From the NCBI GenBank assembly GCA_936450465.1, contig OW388302.1, positions 17,013,530 to 17,077,529 of the forward strand: 64,000 nt of DNA. Direction: 5' to 3'. Below the pieces are notes generated by a model. The model saw only the letters and a list, made by a program, of their open reading frames with translations, had not been told where the DNA came from and did no database searches. The stretch comes from Gibbula magus. Its lineage: Eukaryota > Mollusca > Gastropoda > Trochida > Trochidae. Positions 1 to 12,015 of this stretch are shown here, piece after piece (position 1 is the first letter of the stretch; each line of letters starts with the position of its first letter). The position numbers and the translations under genes were made by a program.

Positions 1-291
1 ACATTGGACCGAAAATGTAAATGAACATTTTTCAAATATCTATACCAGGACATTAGTTTAACCCGAATAGAAACACTGTAAATGCACGAGGTATAACTGC
101 ATGGTCCAATCATGGTATATCCCTGCACGTCATACTACAGTTAATTTTTTTTATCTTTTTCAGATGGTCACTGGTTTAAATTCATCCCTAACCAGTTAAA
201 CAAATACGGCTAGCATCCCGTGAACAGAATAGTGAATGTGCTAAATGAAACATTTAAAAGGAAAACAGGCATTGACAACATTACTATCAGC
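1..291. other. AT-rich flank, no gene seen
   Basis: I see no coding region and no recognisable repeat here. The stretch ends at the CAG target duplication of the Harbinger element. Confidence 0.5.
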
Positions 292-294
292 CAG

Positions 295-320
295 GCCCCA
301 CTTGCACAAAGCCCCCTTTA
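295..320. repeat. Left terminal inverted repeat of the Harbinger element
   Basis: About 25 bases pair with 7101-7126 with only a few mismatches. It is followed at 321-450 by subterminal AAGGGCGCCCTTA-like palindromes and a second TIR-like copy around 377-400 (TTTCACAAAACGCCCTTAC). Confidence 0.85.
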
Positions 321-592
321 CTAAGGGCGCCCTTAGCCGTTACGACGTAGATAAGGGCGCCCTTAAGAAAAACTTACACCGGTTTCACAAAACGCCCTTA
401 CGGCGCCCTTAGCACAAGTTTATTTACGATCACCCTTAGCGCTACGAGTGAACTCTTCAGTGCAAGAAATAAATAAACACTTCCTAGTTACCGCTAGTTA
501 CCGAACGAGAGTAGGCTCCCTTGCCTAGGTGCGCAAGGTGCTCGCGCATAGCAGACGATAAACTGCCGAAGTCTTTTCGAAGCGCACCGAAA

Positions 593-3410
593 ATGACTGA
601 CCAAACGCCGGTGAAACGCCAAAGAAAGAGCAATTTCTCCGTGCAGGAGATGGATATAATAATCGACGAGGTGACACTGCACGGAGGGTTGCTCTTCTCC
701 TCTTTTTCGTCGACTGTGACACACCAAGAGAAGAAAAAGGTGTGGAGGACAATTACTGATCGGTAGGTTACCTTTTTGTTTGTATATGTAAAATATTTTG
801 TTTGATATTAGGCCTAAAATAATCACTGCAGTCACCTAATGTCAATATCAACCACAGATGAAGCGTTCCTAAAATATTATTCAACTTAAATTTTCCAAAA
901 TTAATTTCTTCTCTATTTGAAATGATACCATCAAGTATTGTCCATCTACATATAAATTAATTAATGTCTAATTATTTCATTAATTTTTAATAAATATAAA
1001 ATATATTCATGAATATTCTTTAACCATATAAAAATTATTAATTACAGAATAAATGCTTCCTGTGCCTCAAACCGAACACCTGATGAAATCAGGAAGAAGT
1101 GGCAGGATTACAGGTAAATAAAACAATGAATTGTGCATCATTAAATTTACATCAATAATGATTAATTAAAAATATTTTCATAGTATTGTTTTCTGCCGCG
1201 AATAAATTTTAATTATTTTTTGGTAATTGTACTTTAAATTTTTCATAAACAAATTCTCTTGTGACAAATAGAACAATCAACACATGTAAACTGAAATATA
1301 ATTTTTTATTTATATGACACATATATATGCTTTTAAAAAAGAACAATGAACATGTTAATATTATTACCAATCATTATTTGGAATATACATAAATAATAAT
1401 GCCTCAAATGCTTATTACCAAGATTCTAGCAGGTCAATCAAATAAAAATTAGCAGATAACACTATCTATTCATTTTCCTATCAATTTAAAGGTCTGTTGT
1501 CAAGAAGAAGGCCTGTGGAGTCAGGAGAGAGGGGCAGAAGACTGGGGGTGGGCCTGCACCAACCCAGCTCACAGACATTGAACAGAAGGTATGTAGGCTA
1601 TTGTATTCTATGTATTAGAGTATTTACAAAAAGGCTGACCATATCAAATAATGATAGACATTAGAGTACATGCAATTATGCATTGCCAATATTACAAATA
1701 CATAGTAACAATAATCAGAGACAATCATGTAAATCCTTAAAAAACAAAAAAGATTTAAAATTGCACATGTTTCCTTACAATATATTAGTAATGAACAAAT
1801 AATATTAATTAGGTTATTTTGACAACAAAACTTACTGTCAATACATATTATGAATTGCCTGGTTTCAGGTGGTGTCCACTATACCGGACTGCCAAATAAT
1901 AGGCATAGAGGCAGGTGTGGATACAGGACTATATGGAGGTAATAAAAGATAGAATATCCAAGGTTTAAAGATTACTGTCTGGAAATCTTTTAAAATTTTT
2001 TAATAATGTGAATACAAGTCACAGTGATTCAACAATTTCTTAACTGACATAATTCATCAATCATTACATTTGATTGGTATAATTTGTATAATTTCATGGA
2101 CATAGTGTGCAACACCAGTTGGTTATATATATTTCCTTGAAACCTGCACATATTGACTGGAAATTGGGTGATAATGTAATTATTTATATCATTTCAGAAT
2201 CTCAAGCAGCAGTGGCTGAGATGAAACAAGAAAGTGGAGGGGAAGCAGCTGTCCCTGTGGAGCAGCCTGTGCAACCAGCACCAGGTATACCGTAAATCTT
2301 TAAATAATCTCAATATTCATAATTTAAAATTTCACAAACATTTTATGGCGAAGAAAAAATAAGCACCTGCCTCGAATTATCAGTGACATGCCTAGAATAA
2401 ATGACGGTTCAAATACACCTTTGAAATTAATAATCGTCAGGCGCTTATACAAGCATTTATGGTACTTTCTCCTTAATTATGTTGGTCTTTGTATCACTGT
2501 ATTTGTATCAATTTAAGATCACTAAATTAATGTACATCTTTAACAGAAAATAATCAAAGCCAGATGATGCAGACCCCGAAGCAAAGTTCTAGTTTGCCAC
2601 CAAAAAGCAACAAACCAGGTAAATGTATTGATATATGAAATCAAATGTTAATAAGTAATCAATATATTGATACATACATTTGTATAAAAATTTAACAAAT
2701 GAACTTTGCTCATTAAAACTAATTATAAATAGCCATAACTAGAATATTTCAGTGTATCATTACTCTAGATTTTGCTGAGTGATATTTTTTTATCAATATA
2801 TTATAAATTACTGATGATTGATAATATACAAAAGTGAATAAGGTGGACATAACAAAAGTATTTGTGAATTGTATAGTCATATCATGCACAAAAAGTCAGG
2901 TAAAGATCAATATTTAATGTTTACAATGATATTTTTACAACAGTTCCTGGTGGTACCAGTGTTTCAAAACAGAAACATAACCCAACTACAACATCTAAGC
3001 CAGGTATAATTAATTTACTCTTTCAGAAACAACACTTTTTAATTTGTATCTGTAAAAAATTAGTAACAGTTGACAAAATGACATAGGTTGCTAAATTCAA
3101 TTCATTTGTGATAACTGACTTTTTACAAATCTATTAAAGTTGCTCTTTAAAGTGGATCATGTTATTGAGATATGTTGTATGTTGAATGTACTTATGGAAT
3201 TTTGTTTTTTTCTCAGAAACTGCGAAAGAATTCATCAATTTAAAGCAACAAAAAATGGAACTCATGAGAGCACAACATATGGAGCTGATGGCAGTCCATC
3301 ATAGACAAGTTTCAGCACTTGAATCTATTGCCGAATCTCTCAGAACCCTGTCTGATGAAAAAATCTCAGAAACGTACAGTTTATCTCCCATCATTAAATT
3401 GTGCAAATGA
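593..3410 (+). CDS. Harbinger-associated Myb/SANT-like DNA-binding protein, 8 exons, about 271 aa
   Basis: Predicted exons are 593-762, 1048-1113, 1492-1588, 1869-1938, 2198-2284, 2547-2618, 2944-3003 and 3217-3410. Every intron starts GT and ends AG, phases agree and the total is a multiple of three. The start is the ATG at 593; the frame is open further upstream but has no earlier ATG that I can support. The N-terminal ~90 residues resemble Myb/SANT-like domains: a basic NFSVQEMDIIIDEV helix, a VWRTIT turn, then TPDEIRKKWQDYRS. A TGGGP motif follows, then a Gln/Pro-rich linker, and a charged helical C-terminus (LKQQKMELMRAQHMELM) that may be a coiled coil. In Harbinger elements this second protein binds DNA and helps bring the nuclease to the nucleus and to the transposon ends. 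Small internal exons are the least certain part. Confidence 0.82.
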
Positions 3411-3804
3411 AAACATAAATACTGTTGTTGGTAAATTTGTCAAAAATGTAAAGGTTAATGTGGGTAGATGACAATTATTTGTTTTAAATTACCAGTTTTC
3501 ACAAATAATATTATGTTTTGGATGTACAATTAAAGATAAGATCACAGTTGGTACATTTATTTTAAAATTATTGTACAATTATCCAGGACCTTGACAAAAT
3601 ATTTAGATTATTTGCTAAATTATTGTATTAAACCACTTACTTAGATATAGATATCACCCAAGAAAATTTACAAAATAAATTTAAAATGAAATTAAAATAG
3701 AATTTACTGAAAGCAATGTTTGAAAATTACTAGAACATGTATGACATACTGAATCATCACTGAAATATGTGAAATGTACTAGGAATATATGCCATTTGGA
3801 TAGT

Positions 3805-3912
3805 GAAGAAATATAACATGGTTATATCTGGGATAACACTACCTTAAATAGTACAAGCACTGATGATACAAGAATTTGTACTATTGAAGGTAGTGTTCTA
3901 TATGTTATGTGA
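3805..3912. repeat. Small palindromic MITE-like element inside the Harbinger intergenic space
   Basis: Arms GATAACACTACCTTAAATAG (from 3832) and its complement (3877-3900) flank a ~21-bp loop. The same arms recur at 31690-31890, there around a tRNA-like sequence. It lies between the convergent transposon genes, so it was probably nested into the element. Confidence 0.65.
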
Positions 3913-4385
3913 AATATACATTCATGTTTCAATACACAATCTACATAGATTGTGCTTGAGGAGGTCAGTGTTTAAAATATATATTATATATATCTTTTTG
4001 GAAATGCACAAAATTTCATACCTTTGAGTTAAGAACTTACAGGTTAGAATCATCAATTCAATGATATATTTAACAATAATATCATAATATAAACATGTCA
4101 TGTCAGACATTAGAAATATCATCCTGTATATAGATAGGTCTTCTGATTTCTTTTCTGCCAATTATTGAATTTGTGAATTGCTATGTACGGAATTAAACTT
4201 ACATTTAATCCAAAACCTGACTTCTTTTTTTTTTAAATCTGGATAATACTTTTTGTTGTGGGAGTTGAGTGTCAAGAAATGTGGCATATTCATTACTTTC
4301 AGTAATCTGTCCATAATTTTACATGAAGTGGTAATACTAACCCCACCAAATCAATCTATCCAGCCCTACCCACTCACCTACTCAT

Positions 4386-6960
4386 TTAGGAAAAGTAATT
4401 AGTAATGAGTTGTGTTCTTACACGATTACCCCCCTGATTGGCCTCAACATCAACCCGCAGATCATCCGTCTCCTCCTCCCCCTCCAGAGGGGCAGGTTCA
4501 GGCAGTCTGAGAGCGACACAGTAGTTGTGTAGGAGAAAGGCAGCCTGGATGATCTTGGTGCACTTCCTAGGTGTGAACTGCAAGCACCCTGTGGACTTGT
4601 GAAGGCACCTACAAACAAACAATTATTCTTTGATGTATACACCAATTACCATAACAAAATAGATACTCAATGCATTTTAAGTATGACATAAGAGTATGCA
4701 TCTTGAATAAATCATGTTGGTGGGTGATTTCACAACTAGGGGCCCATTGGTATTGTTGTAGCGAAAATATTTGTGTCCTTTAACATTTTTAAGTGCTTAG
4801 AATGCAATCATATATACTTGTGATTAATGAAATATAAAAGGACATACACTTAACTTGATTTTTTAAAATTTTGACTTAAAACATATGTCTCACATGTAAA
4901 TGTCATTACCATCAACTATTTATTAACACAAAATTATAAACTTAATAATTATGGTGAAGTGGTTGCAATAACAATAACTTCAACTTCAAGCTAGAAGAAT
5001 TCATTACATGAAAAAACTTAAAAGTTAACTTGCACCTGATAAATGGTAATTTATGACTGACCCTATCAAGGATTTATCAAAAGCATGATGTAAGTCTTGG
5101 AATTGTCTCCCCTTTTACTGTGATCAGCAATTTAAAACAGTGTGATGGTAATGACATTGACATTTGGGACAGTGATTTTCAAATTTGAAAATATCCAAAA
5201 AAATATTTTTGATATATTGAACCTGTTTTTTCCAACACTTACAATTAAACATTTCAGCATTTTATTGTTATTTTACATCACATTTATTTTAAAATTAATT
5301 GTAAATGAAAATCAAAGATTTAAAGTATTACAAATTATCTCTCTGCTCTCACTTGCTGGTGAGTGTACAACATGTCTACATGGTGGTGTATGAAATATAT
5401 TTTCTAATGCATCTATAGATGATTATTCTGAATAATACATATTATTTTGACAACTTACCTGAAGCGAGACTTAAGGACTCCAAAAGCTCTCTCAACAACA
5501 TTTCGGGTCCTCATGTGGGCAGTGTTGTATTTTTCCTCTGCCCTACATTTCGGTTCAAGGATGGGGGTCAGCATCCAGGGACGGCATGCATATCTGTACA
5601 GTATATATATAATAAGTACAAACATGGTAAGTACTAAGTATTGTTATCTACAAAATGACAGATTAAATAACATATTGAAAATGATCTACATTAAATATCA
5701 CTGTGACCATACTGGGATCATGGAATGAATTACTTAAATCAATAAATAAATTGATAAATGAATTGTACATTTCATTACATGTCACATTAAAATTAATCAT
5801 AATAAAATTTAAAAACATCATATGGTTATAAGTTGTTTTTTTTTAAATGTTATCCATCATTTTATAGATCTACTGAATGTAGGGCTTAAAAAAAAGAAAA
5901 TATCATGTCAACAAAAACAAAAAGATATCAGATATTAACAATATCTTACCCGGAATCTCCAAGCAGCCAGCCATCTGGTTTGTTCGCCTCGAACGCTTGA
6001 CCGAGGGCACTGTTGTTCAGTATAAATGAATCGTGGCAAGAGCCCGGCCACTTGACTACGACGTTAGTGAATCTGCAAAACGATTTTTTTTTTATAATGG
6101 CGATTGCTTGCATACATGTTTCGAATTATACATAATTAAAATTATTACTTCACAGAATAATGATTACGCCTCCATTTTATCACAACATTGAAAAAATAAT
6201 CCTAGAAAGGGCCCCTTGCAGTTATTCGTGGGTCAAGGTCGTATCCAATGTAAATATATTTTACTTCCGCCTTTGTTCACGATGAACATTTCATGTGTTA
6301 TAGACATGTTTACATTGTCTTTTGCATGATCATAAATTCTTAATGGTTGTTATTTATATGCCTTAGAAGCAAACATTTGTAAACACTTAATTACCTCAGC
6401 TGTGCATCGCACACTGCCTGTACGTTAACCGCATGGTAGCCCTTGCGGCACACGTAGGCTGCCTCTTCCTCTTTTGATGGTCTCTTTATGGGAATCAAGG
6501 TGCCATCTATAGCCCCTACCACCTTCGGAAATCCTGGGATGGCATGAAACGCACGGTGAAGATGATTCTGAGAATGGCCAGCCGGGAAGGTGATGGCCGG
6601 GAGTGCCCTACACAAGGCGTCGATCGTCCTATGAAAGGCTCTCGACACACTTGAGCAGGACACCCCGTGTAGATCTCCCAATTCCAGGAGAAAACCACCC
6701 TTGCTGAGGTAGCGAAGGGTGAGGAGAACCTGCGTCTCCGGTGACAGGGCGTGTGAACGCCGGGTGGGGTGCTCCACTGCATCCCTCACCATGTCAACCA
6801 GGCTAAAAATAGCCGCCCTGGGCATCCTGTACCGAGAGATCAAGTCAGTGTCGCACAGACAGTCCAGCTGTGAGGTACGGTCACGGAAGATTCGGTTTCT
6901 CTTAAGTCGGAACTCATTGTCTTCTCCATCGAAGTTGGTGCATAACATGTAGGACGCCAT
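4386..6960 (-). CDS. PIF/Harbinger DDE nuclease (HARBI1-like transposase), 4 exons, about 348 aa
   Basis: On - the exons are 6960-6395, 6072-5950, 5593-5459 and 4608-4386. Introns have GT-AG ends, phases match and the joined frame is open from the ATG at 6960 to the TAA at 4386. The DDE catalytic triad is visible: D in VVGAIDGT (exon 1, about residue 152), D in LLGDSGY (exons 2-3), and E in RNVVERAFGVLKSRF (exon 3). WPGSCHDSFIL matches the conserved block between the two Asp residues, and FLLHNYC near the C-terminus is also typical. The protein should cut and rejoin the element ends, working with the Myb/SANT-like partner encoded on the other strand. Length is as expected for the family. Host-domesticated HARBI1 is an alternative in principle, but the flanking TIRs and target duplication show this copy sits inside a transposon. 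Confidence 0.92.
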
Positions 6961-7100
6961 ATTTACGACAATGCTAAGGGTGGGTCATACTCACCTTAGC
7001 TTTTCAACCTTAGTTACGATCACCTTAGTGTAAGGGTGCTTTGTGAAAGTGGGTGTCGCCCTTAGTGTAGGGCTAAGGGGGAAGTTACGATCACCTTAGG

Positions 7101-7126
7101 CTAAGGGGGCTCTGTGCAAGTGGGCC
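7101..7126. repeat. Right terminal inverted repeat of the Harbinger element
   Basis: Inverted match to 295-320. The inner region 6970-7100 has matching subterminal motifs in inverted orientation: CTAAGGG/CCTTAG repeats, TTACGATCACCTTAG, and a second TIR-like copy around 7040-7060. Confidence 0.85.
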
Positions 7127-7129
7127 CAG

Positions 7130-8134
7130 GTAAATAGTATAGATAATACAGGTAATCAAATTTAGAAAATACAGGTGAATAATATACAAAATATAGGTTA
7201 TAAATACTCATTCCACAATTATTATTACGATCTTCACATGTAGACGTGTATATAGTTATGCATTTGCTATTTGATTTATTATGTGAACTGACTATAAAAC
7301 AGTGTGATGATTCTCCCTGAATACAGTAGGTCGAATCATGTACAAGAAAATCGTCCATGTTCCTGTTTCCTTCCTTTTTATTGTCAATATTTGATTTTAC
7401 ATCTATAGTTACATTATAAATCAAAACAACTGCTTCAAAAACGCACGATCCACTAGCCACGCAATTTTCGCTGTTATCCATAAAACATACATATATATTT
7501 TCGCCAAAACAGAAAAATAACTTGGTTGAGAGATTTCTTGTCATGATTTTGATTAATTTCAAAATGAAAATGTTTCTCAAAATTCAACTACTCCCACAGC
7601 TAGCATTTTTCCTTGATGCTGTCAGGGTTTGACATTGAATTGGTCAGTATGTTACAGAGTTATGTCCCTTTAAACATGAAGTCAAAATTCTAATTTTTTA
7701 AATGACTATTTTCAAGAGTGAACGATAAAAAATCGCTATGTGGTCAATTGATATTGAATGAATTGAATGGTCGGGGTTTTAGTATACTCTTTCACTTGTT
7801 TATTAAGATTTTCTAATATTTTCTCGCTAGCTGTACAGGAAGACCAGCCACGAACTTCGTGTTGTTGTTTGTAACCTTAGCAACATGAGTGTCGAATACG
7901 AAAACTTCCATCCAAAAACAACACCGGATGTCTCCATATAAACCTCAGGTGTCATATTTGTGTCATTTTGAAGGTTAATCTTTTCTCAGGTAAACCTCCT
8001 TTCAGGGTCATACAGAATATCCCTGAGGCAATTTATAGAATATACCTCGTCCTGAATGTAAACTTTATCGTGAATCGTAAATTATGGAATAACCTCATTT
8101 CAATCATAGAACAGATCTGAAATTTAACACTTGA
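7130..8134. other. AT-rich stretch without a supported gene
   Basis: A 159-codon open frame at 7101-7580 on - begins in the transposon end, is Asn/Ser/Tyr-rich and has no recognisable motif, so I do not call it. A short ATG frame at 7885 stops after 18 codons. Nothing else stands out. Confidence 0.5.
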
Positions 8135-8215
8135 CATGATAGGATTCGAACTTGCATCCATTTGCACCTTAAACTGGACACTCTACCACGATACCATGAA
8201 GAACCTGGTAAAGAA
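8135..8215 (-). repeat. tRNA-like SINE head (antisense)
   Basis: Read on -, the sequence has an A-box-like TCGTGGTAGAGTG and a B-box GTTCGAATCC at tRNA spacing. No acceptor stem pairs, so this is a tRNA-derived repeat or tRNA pseudogene, not a functional tRNA. Confidence 0.45.
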
Positions 8216-8220
8216 ACGTT

Positions 8221-8457
8221 TAAAGGGGCAGTGGCACCTTTTTTACAAAATTTATTTTTTCAAATTTCCCATTTATAATGATAGTTTATGTCATTTAAAT
8301 TAATTCAGAGGGTAAAACATATTATTACACAAACCAATTATCTGTAGTGACAAAAATTATGTTGGGTATAAAGCAACAATTGCATGGCGGCCATTTTTTG
8401 TGATCACAATTTATTATTTTGTATTACAAAAACGATTGCAATGGCTTTACCGAACTT
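8221..8457. mobile_element. Left part of a dispersed MITE-like repeat (copy 1)
   Basis: It begins AAAGGGGCAGTGGCACC and aligns over its length with 32890-33126, sharing blocks such as ACATATTATTACACAAA and GGCGGCCATTTT and ending GCTTTACCGAAC. In copy 2 the far end reads GTGCTACTGCCCCTCC, the inverted form of the start here, so the family has terminal inverted repeats. Copy 1 is cut at 8457 where the retroelement begins. Confidence 0.65.
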
Positions 8458-10198
8458 GGGGGACTTGGGGGACTGACCCGTGGATCCACGGCCACGACCT
8501 CCCCGCCGAAAGTCCGTTTTCGCTTTCTTGGGGGAAGGTTGGCCACTGCCCTGGCCTTGCCCCTGACGAAAATTGGTCTGCGGACGCTTCTGTGTCGTTT
8601 GCCTCTGAGTGACGAGCCGATTGGTGAGGTCTTGCTGTTGGGCCTCCTGTCGTGCTCTCAAAACCTCAGGGATACGACCCCCAAACAGAGTTTCAGCGTG
8701 AGCAGGGGCATGTCGAAGGAACGTCTTATGATCGGGGTTGAGACCTGACCGGTAGAGGAAGTTGTCTCTGCGAAGTACTGTTATACTCGATGAAATTCGC
8801 GACGCTGACAACATGATCTGCGCAAGCCACATCGCCAAACGCTTTGAACAACACCGGGTCCCCCGCCTCCATGCCCGCCTGCTTAGCACAAGCCAGCATC
8901 GCCTGACATGTGAAAGCCACCTTGTTTCCCAAGCCTAACACCGAACGCGCCTCCCTGTCAAGATGAGAGAACTGTGCCTCAGACACGCGGTGAAGCAGGT
9001 TGGTGGTAAACAACCAAGACGCACCCTGATCAAGGGGAGGCGGAACAAGTTGAAAAGGCACCGGATACAAGGGCAGTTGCCGTCTGCGCTTGTCCGGCAC
9101 CACCAAAGGCGGAAGCAGACGATTGGGCATCGCAGATGATATGACTTGCTCCATATCCTCGGTGGCCTCCAACAGGAGCCTATGAGGTGGAAGGGCAAGA
9201 CGCGCGGGAGGTACCTCGCCATCAGGGCAAAAGGAAGCCCTCCTGGCCGCCAACGTGCGCGGACCAGTCACGCTGACTTGGCTAAGTGGAACGTCCGCGA
9301 ACGAAGCCTCTTCGCATAGCATAGCGATTGCGTCAACCACTGGCGGATCCTCCGACAACCCCGTACCCTTCGCCTCCGTTTCTATACTGATGAACGGAGG
9401 GTTCGACAGATCCACGTAGCGGGTGTCACGCTCCGATGAGTCCGGCGAGGACTCACGTAAGGGTGACAGCACCGTGACACGCCGCGTAGGGGTGCGAGGG
9501 GTACGCGAAGGAGTCGCGGATGCGGAGGCCCTAGCGGACGAGGAACACGCACCCTGAGGTACGTCATCCGCATAGGGCTCACACGGTTGCGTAGTCGTAG
9601 TGTGAGTGGGTAAGGTCCGCGGACCCAGATGCGCATCGAGCAAGGAAGAGACCATATCCTTGACGGATGCCAGAAGGAGGGACGGATCGACCTTGTCAAA
9701 CCTAGCCTTCTTAGACTTCTTCTTCTTGCTCTTGGGCGTAGTGGGTCCGCCCACCTTAAGTCTAAGCGGAGACAACCGCTTGTCTGGCGAAGGAGGGGAC
9801 AACGGGCGAGTCCGCGAAAGAGAACCGGAACACGACGGCGGAGGGGGGGAGCGTTAATCCTTCGACCCCCTAGCGGGTTCGGACAGGACCGATTCCCTGT
9901 CGAATTCATCCGCCCGTTCCGTGAGGACAATGTCTACATCCTCCTCCGGAGACGGATGACGAACGGGAGACCTCTCCCTACGTTGAGCTGACGACGCACG
10001 CTTCTGAAACGCAGCCCTATCGGCCACCGACTTGAGTATGGCGGAAACGTACGCGTGGAACTCCGAATCGGAGAGAGGAGCGCACTCGTCGCAACGGTAC
10101 TCCTCTTCGCAAAGGTCCTTGCACTTTCAACATAACAAGTGTGGATCCTTAGAGGCGGACTTCCTGCCTCCGCAATTGGTGCAGAAGGCGGAGTACAT
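8458..10198 (-). pseudogene. Broken retrotransposon gag-like gene (possibly DIRS-type)
   Basis: On - a coding frame starts at the ATG at 10198 with a Cys-rich segment (CTNC, then KCKDLC and RCDEC). It is interrupted by an in-frame TGA near 10127 and TAA at 9856-9854, and runs open to 8726. A frameshift near 8780 is needed to continue into the frame covering 8404-8780. Features are a Lys-rich patch (KSKKKKSKKARF), long Pro/Ser/Thr-rich regions, a helical region (LDREARSVLGLGNKVAF), an LRRD...LFGG block and an Arg/Gly/Gln-rich basic tail. LRRD followed by LFG recalls Gag proteins of DIRS-type tyrosine-recombinase retroelements; that family call is tentative. No reverse transcriptase or recombinase follows, because the element is cut at 8457. 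Confidence 0.6.
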
Positions 10199-11660
10199 GG
10201 CGAACGATAAACGATAAAACGCGTAACGTAAGCGAAGGTAGAGACAGTCGAGTCACCTACACGGCGTAGCACAAACACGAGACACTCGCTCGCGTAGCGT
10301 AGACGAGGTGAATCCCTACAGAAACACACCTAAGTAGCGTAGCGTAGCAGCGGAGCAAAAGCACAACAACTCTGACGATATGCAATCAAGAGAGTTGAAG
10401 CAAAAACTCTGAACTCGAAGAGCACAAAGTCAAAATCAAGTAACGACCCGCCAAGGTAAACAAAGACGAACAAGCCAGACAAAAACTAGGCTAAACACTT
10501 ACAAGATAATTCAATCTTTATTTCACATAACACTCGTGCGTGTACCAAACCGTAAGTGACTGGCGTAGCGAGTCACTTGAACCAAAGTGATTCACCCTAA
10601 GGATGAGTCGCGTAGAATCGACCTAAGGCGTTGCCAAAGGCGAATGTTAGGCGAAAGCTAGCAACGGGCAACGTGTGTCACTTACGAGGAGTGTATCCAC
10701 TGCTCCTTAACCAAGCTAGTCATCCACTTTTGCTTCCTTAGGCGAACAACTAGCGAAGCCAGTGACAGGCGAGGCGAGAAGCCAAGCGAGACGCGAAGCA
10801 CTTGAGTACGGACCGAAGGCGAATGACAAGCGAAAGCGAATGACAAGCGAAGCAAGTCAAACGCGTAGGAGAGATTCCACTGCTTCTTTACCCTACGCAA
10901 GTCAACAACCCACAGTTAGCCCTAATGTACAGACCGAAAGGCGTATGACAAGCGAAAGCGAATGACAAGCGAAGCGAGCCAAACGATTAGGAGAGATACC
11001 ACTACTCCTCTACCATACGCAAGACAACAACCCACAGTTAGCACTAGAGTACGGACCGAAAGGCGTATGACAAGCGAAAGCGAATGGCAAGCGAAGCAAG
11101 TCAAACGATTAGGAGAGATACCACTACTCCTCTACCATACGCAAGACAAACACCTAACAGTTAGCACTAGAAAACGGACCGAAAGGCGTATGACAAGCGA
11201 AAGCGGATGACAAGCGAAGCAAGTCACCCGCGTAGGAGAGATACCACTGCTCCTTTACCCTACCAAGTCAAACACCCAACAGTCAGGTGAGAGAAAACAA
11301 AGAATCATGAGCTGCACGTGCGGCGCATGCAACCCACCTACTCCGGGCGGTCGCTAGCTAGCACATGTCAACAAGGCCCCTTGAAAACTTGAAAACACCT
11401 ACTTGAAACAGATTGCAACCACAACCTGCACTACCGAAGATTAAAGTTGAGGGTATCTCTTGAACAAACAAGAGAAAAATAGCAAGTTAGCAACACATAG
11501 CCGCTAAATACCCAGTCACAGAACAAAAACAAAACACGTCTGCCTTGCTCTGCAACTTTAAGGAGAGTGAACTTTACAGGTAGTGACGTCACGAGACCAC
11601 CGGGACTTACCACCCTTGGATAAGGGACTTTACGCACCCCTTCTCCACTGGTTCAAGGTC
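10199..11660 (-). mobile_element. 5' region of the same retroelement remnant, GC-rich, non-coding
   Basis: This sequence keeps the high GC of the gag region and is unlike the AT-rich flanks. It contains short GTAGCGTAGCG-type repeats (10300-10350), a ~120-bp tandem array (10740-11290) and, near 11570-11640, a CCCTTATCCAAGGG palindrome (read on -). It probably holds the leader or promoter, but I cannot define a terminal repeat. Confidence 0.5.
10740..11290. repeat. Tandem array of a ~120-bp unit, about 4 to 5 copies
   Basis: Each unit contains GACCGAAAGGCGTATGACAA, AAGCGAATGACAAGCGAAGC, then TAGGAGAGATACCACTACTC and CCCACAGTTAGC. Units near 10920, 11040 and 11160 are close to identical; the first is more diverged. 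Short open frames inside it are a by-product of the repeat. Confidence 0.8.
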
Positions 11661-11811
11661 GGCTGTGTTAAGGTTGAAATAGCATACCTATTAGGAGGTA
11701 GGCATAGTAGGTCTAGTCAACAGATAGGTATTTAAATAATATAATATTACCAATTGCTAGAAAATTCGTACATCTATAACATGATGTATACAAACAAATC
11801 TTTATATCATG

Positions 11812-12015
11812 GCCTAAACATATTCAGATTGTGATCATTGCTAGATTGTACAGAACATATTCAGATTGAGTTCATTCCTAGATTACACAGAACATGTTCA
11901 GATTGTGTTCATTCATAGATTGCACAGAACATATTCAGATTGTGATCATTCATAGATTGCACAGAACATATTCAGCTTGTGACCATTCCTAGATTGCACA
12001 GAACATATTCAGATT
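11812..12015. repeat. Tandem repeat, 37-bp unit, about 5.5 copies
   Basis: The repeated unit is close to ACATATTCAGATTGTGATCA followed by TTCCTAGATTGCACAGA. Copies differ by single substitutions. Confidence 0.85.

Larger units (their letters stand above)
295..7126. mobile_element. Complete PIF/Harbinger DNA transposon, about 6.8 kb
   Basis: The two ends are inverted copies: the left begins GCCCCACTTGCACAAAGCCC, the right (read inward on -) GGCCCACTTGCACAGAGCCC. Immediately outside both ends lies CAG (292-294 and 7127-7129), a 3-bp target duplication; a CWG target is known for vertebrate Harbinger elements. Inside are the two genes expected of the superfamily, a Myb/SANT-like protein on + and a DDE nuclease on -, convergent with about 1 kb between their stops. 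Neither gene shows a stop or frameshift in my splice models, so this looks like a young, possibly autonomous copy. The Harbinger assignment rests on the nuclease motifs, the partner gene and the termini together. Confidence 0.9.

Noticed and set aside
494..835. Open frame on - overlapping the first Harbinger + exon
   Set aside because: It is antisense to a well supported Myb/SANT-like exon and has no domain of its own.
7101..7580. 159-codon open frame on -
   Set aside because: It spans the transposon end, has low-complexity composition and no motif, and no splice or start support.
10762..11210. Several 60-82 codon frames on both strands
   Set aside because: All derive from the ~120-bp tandem array.
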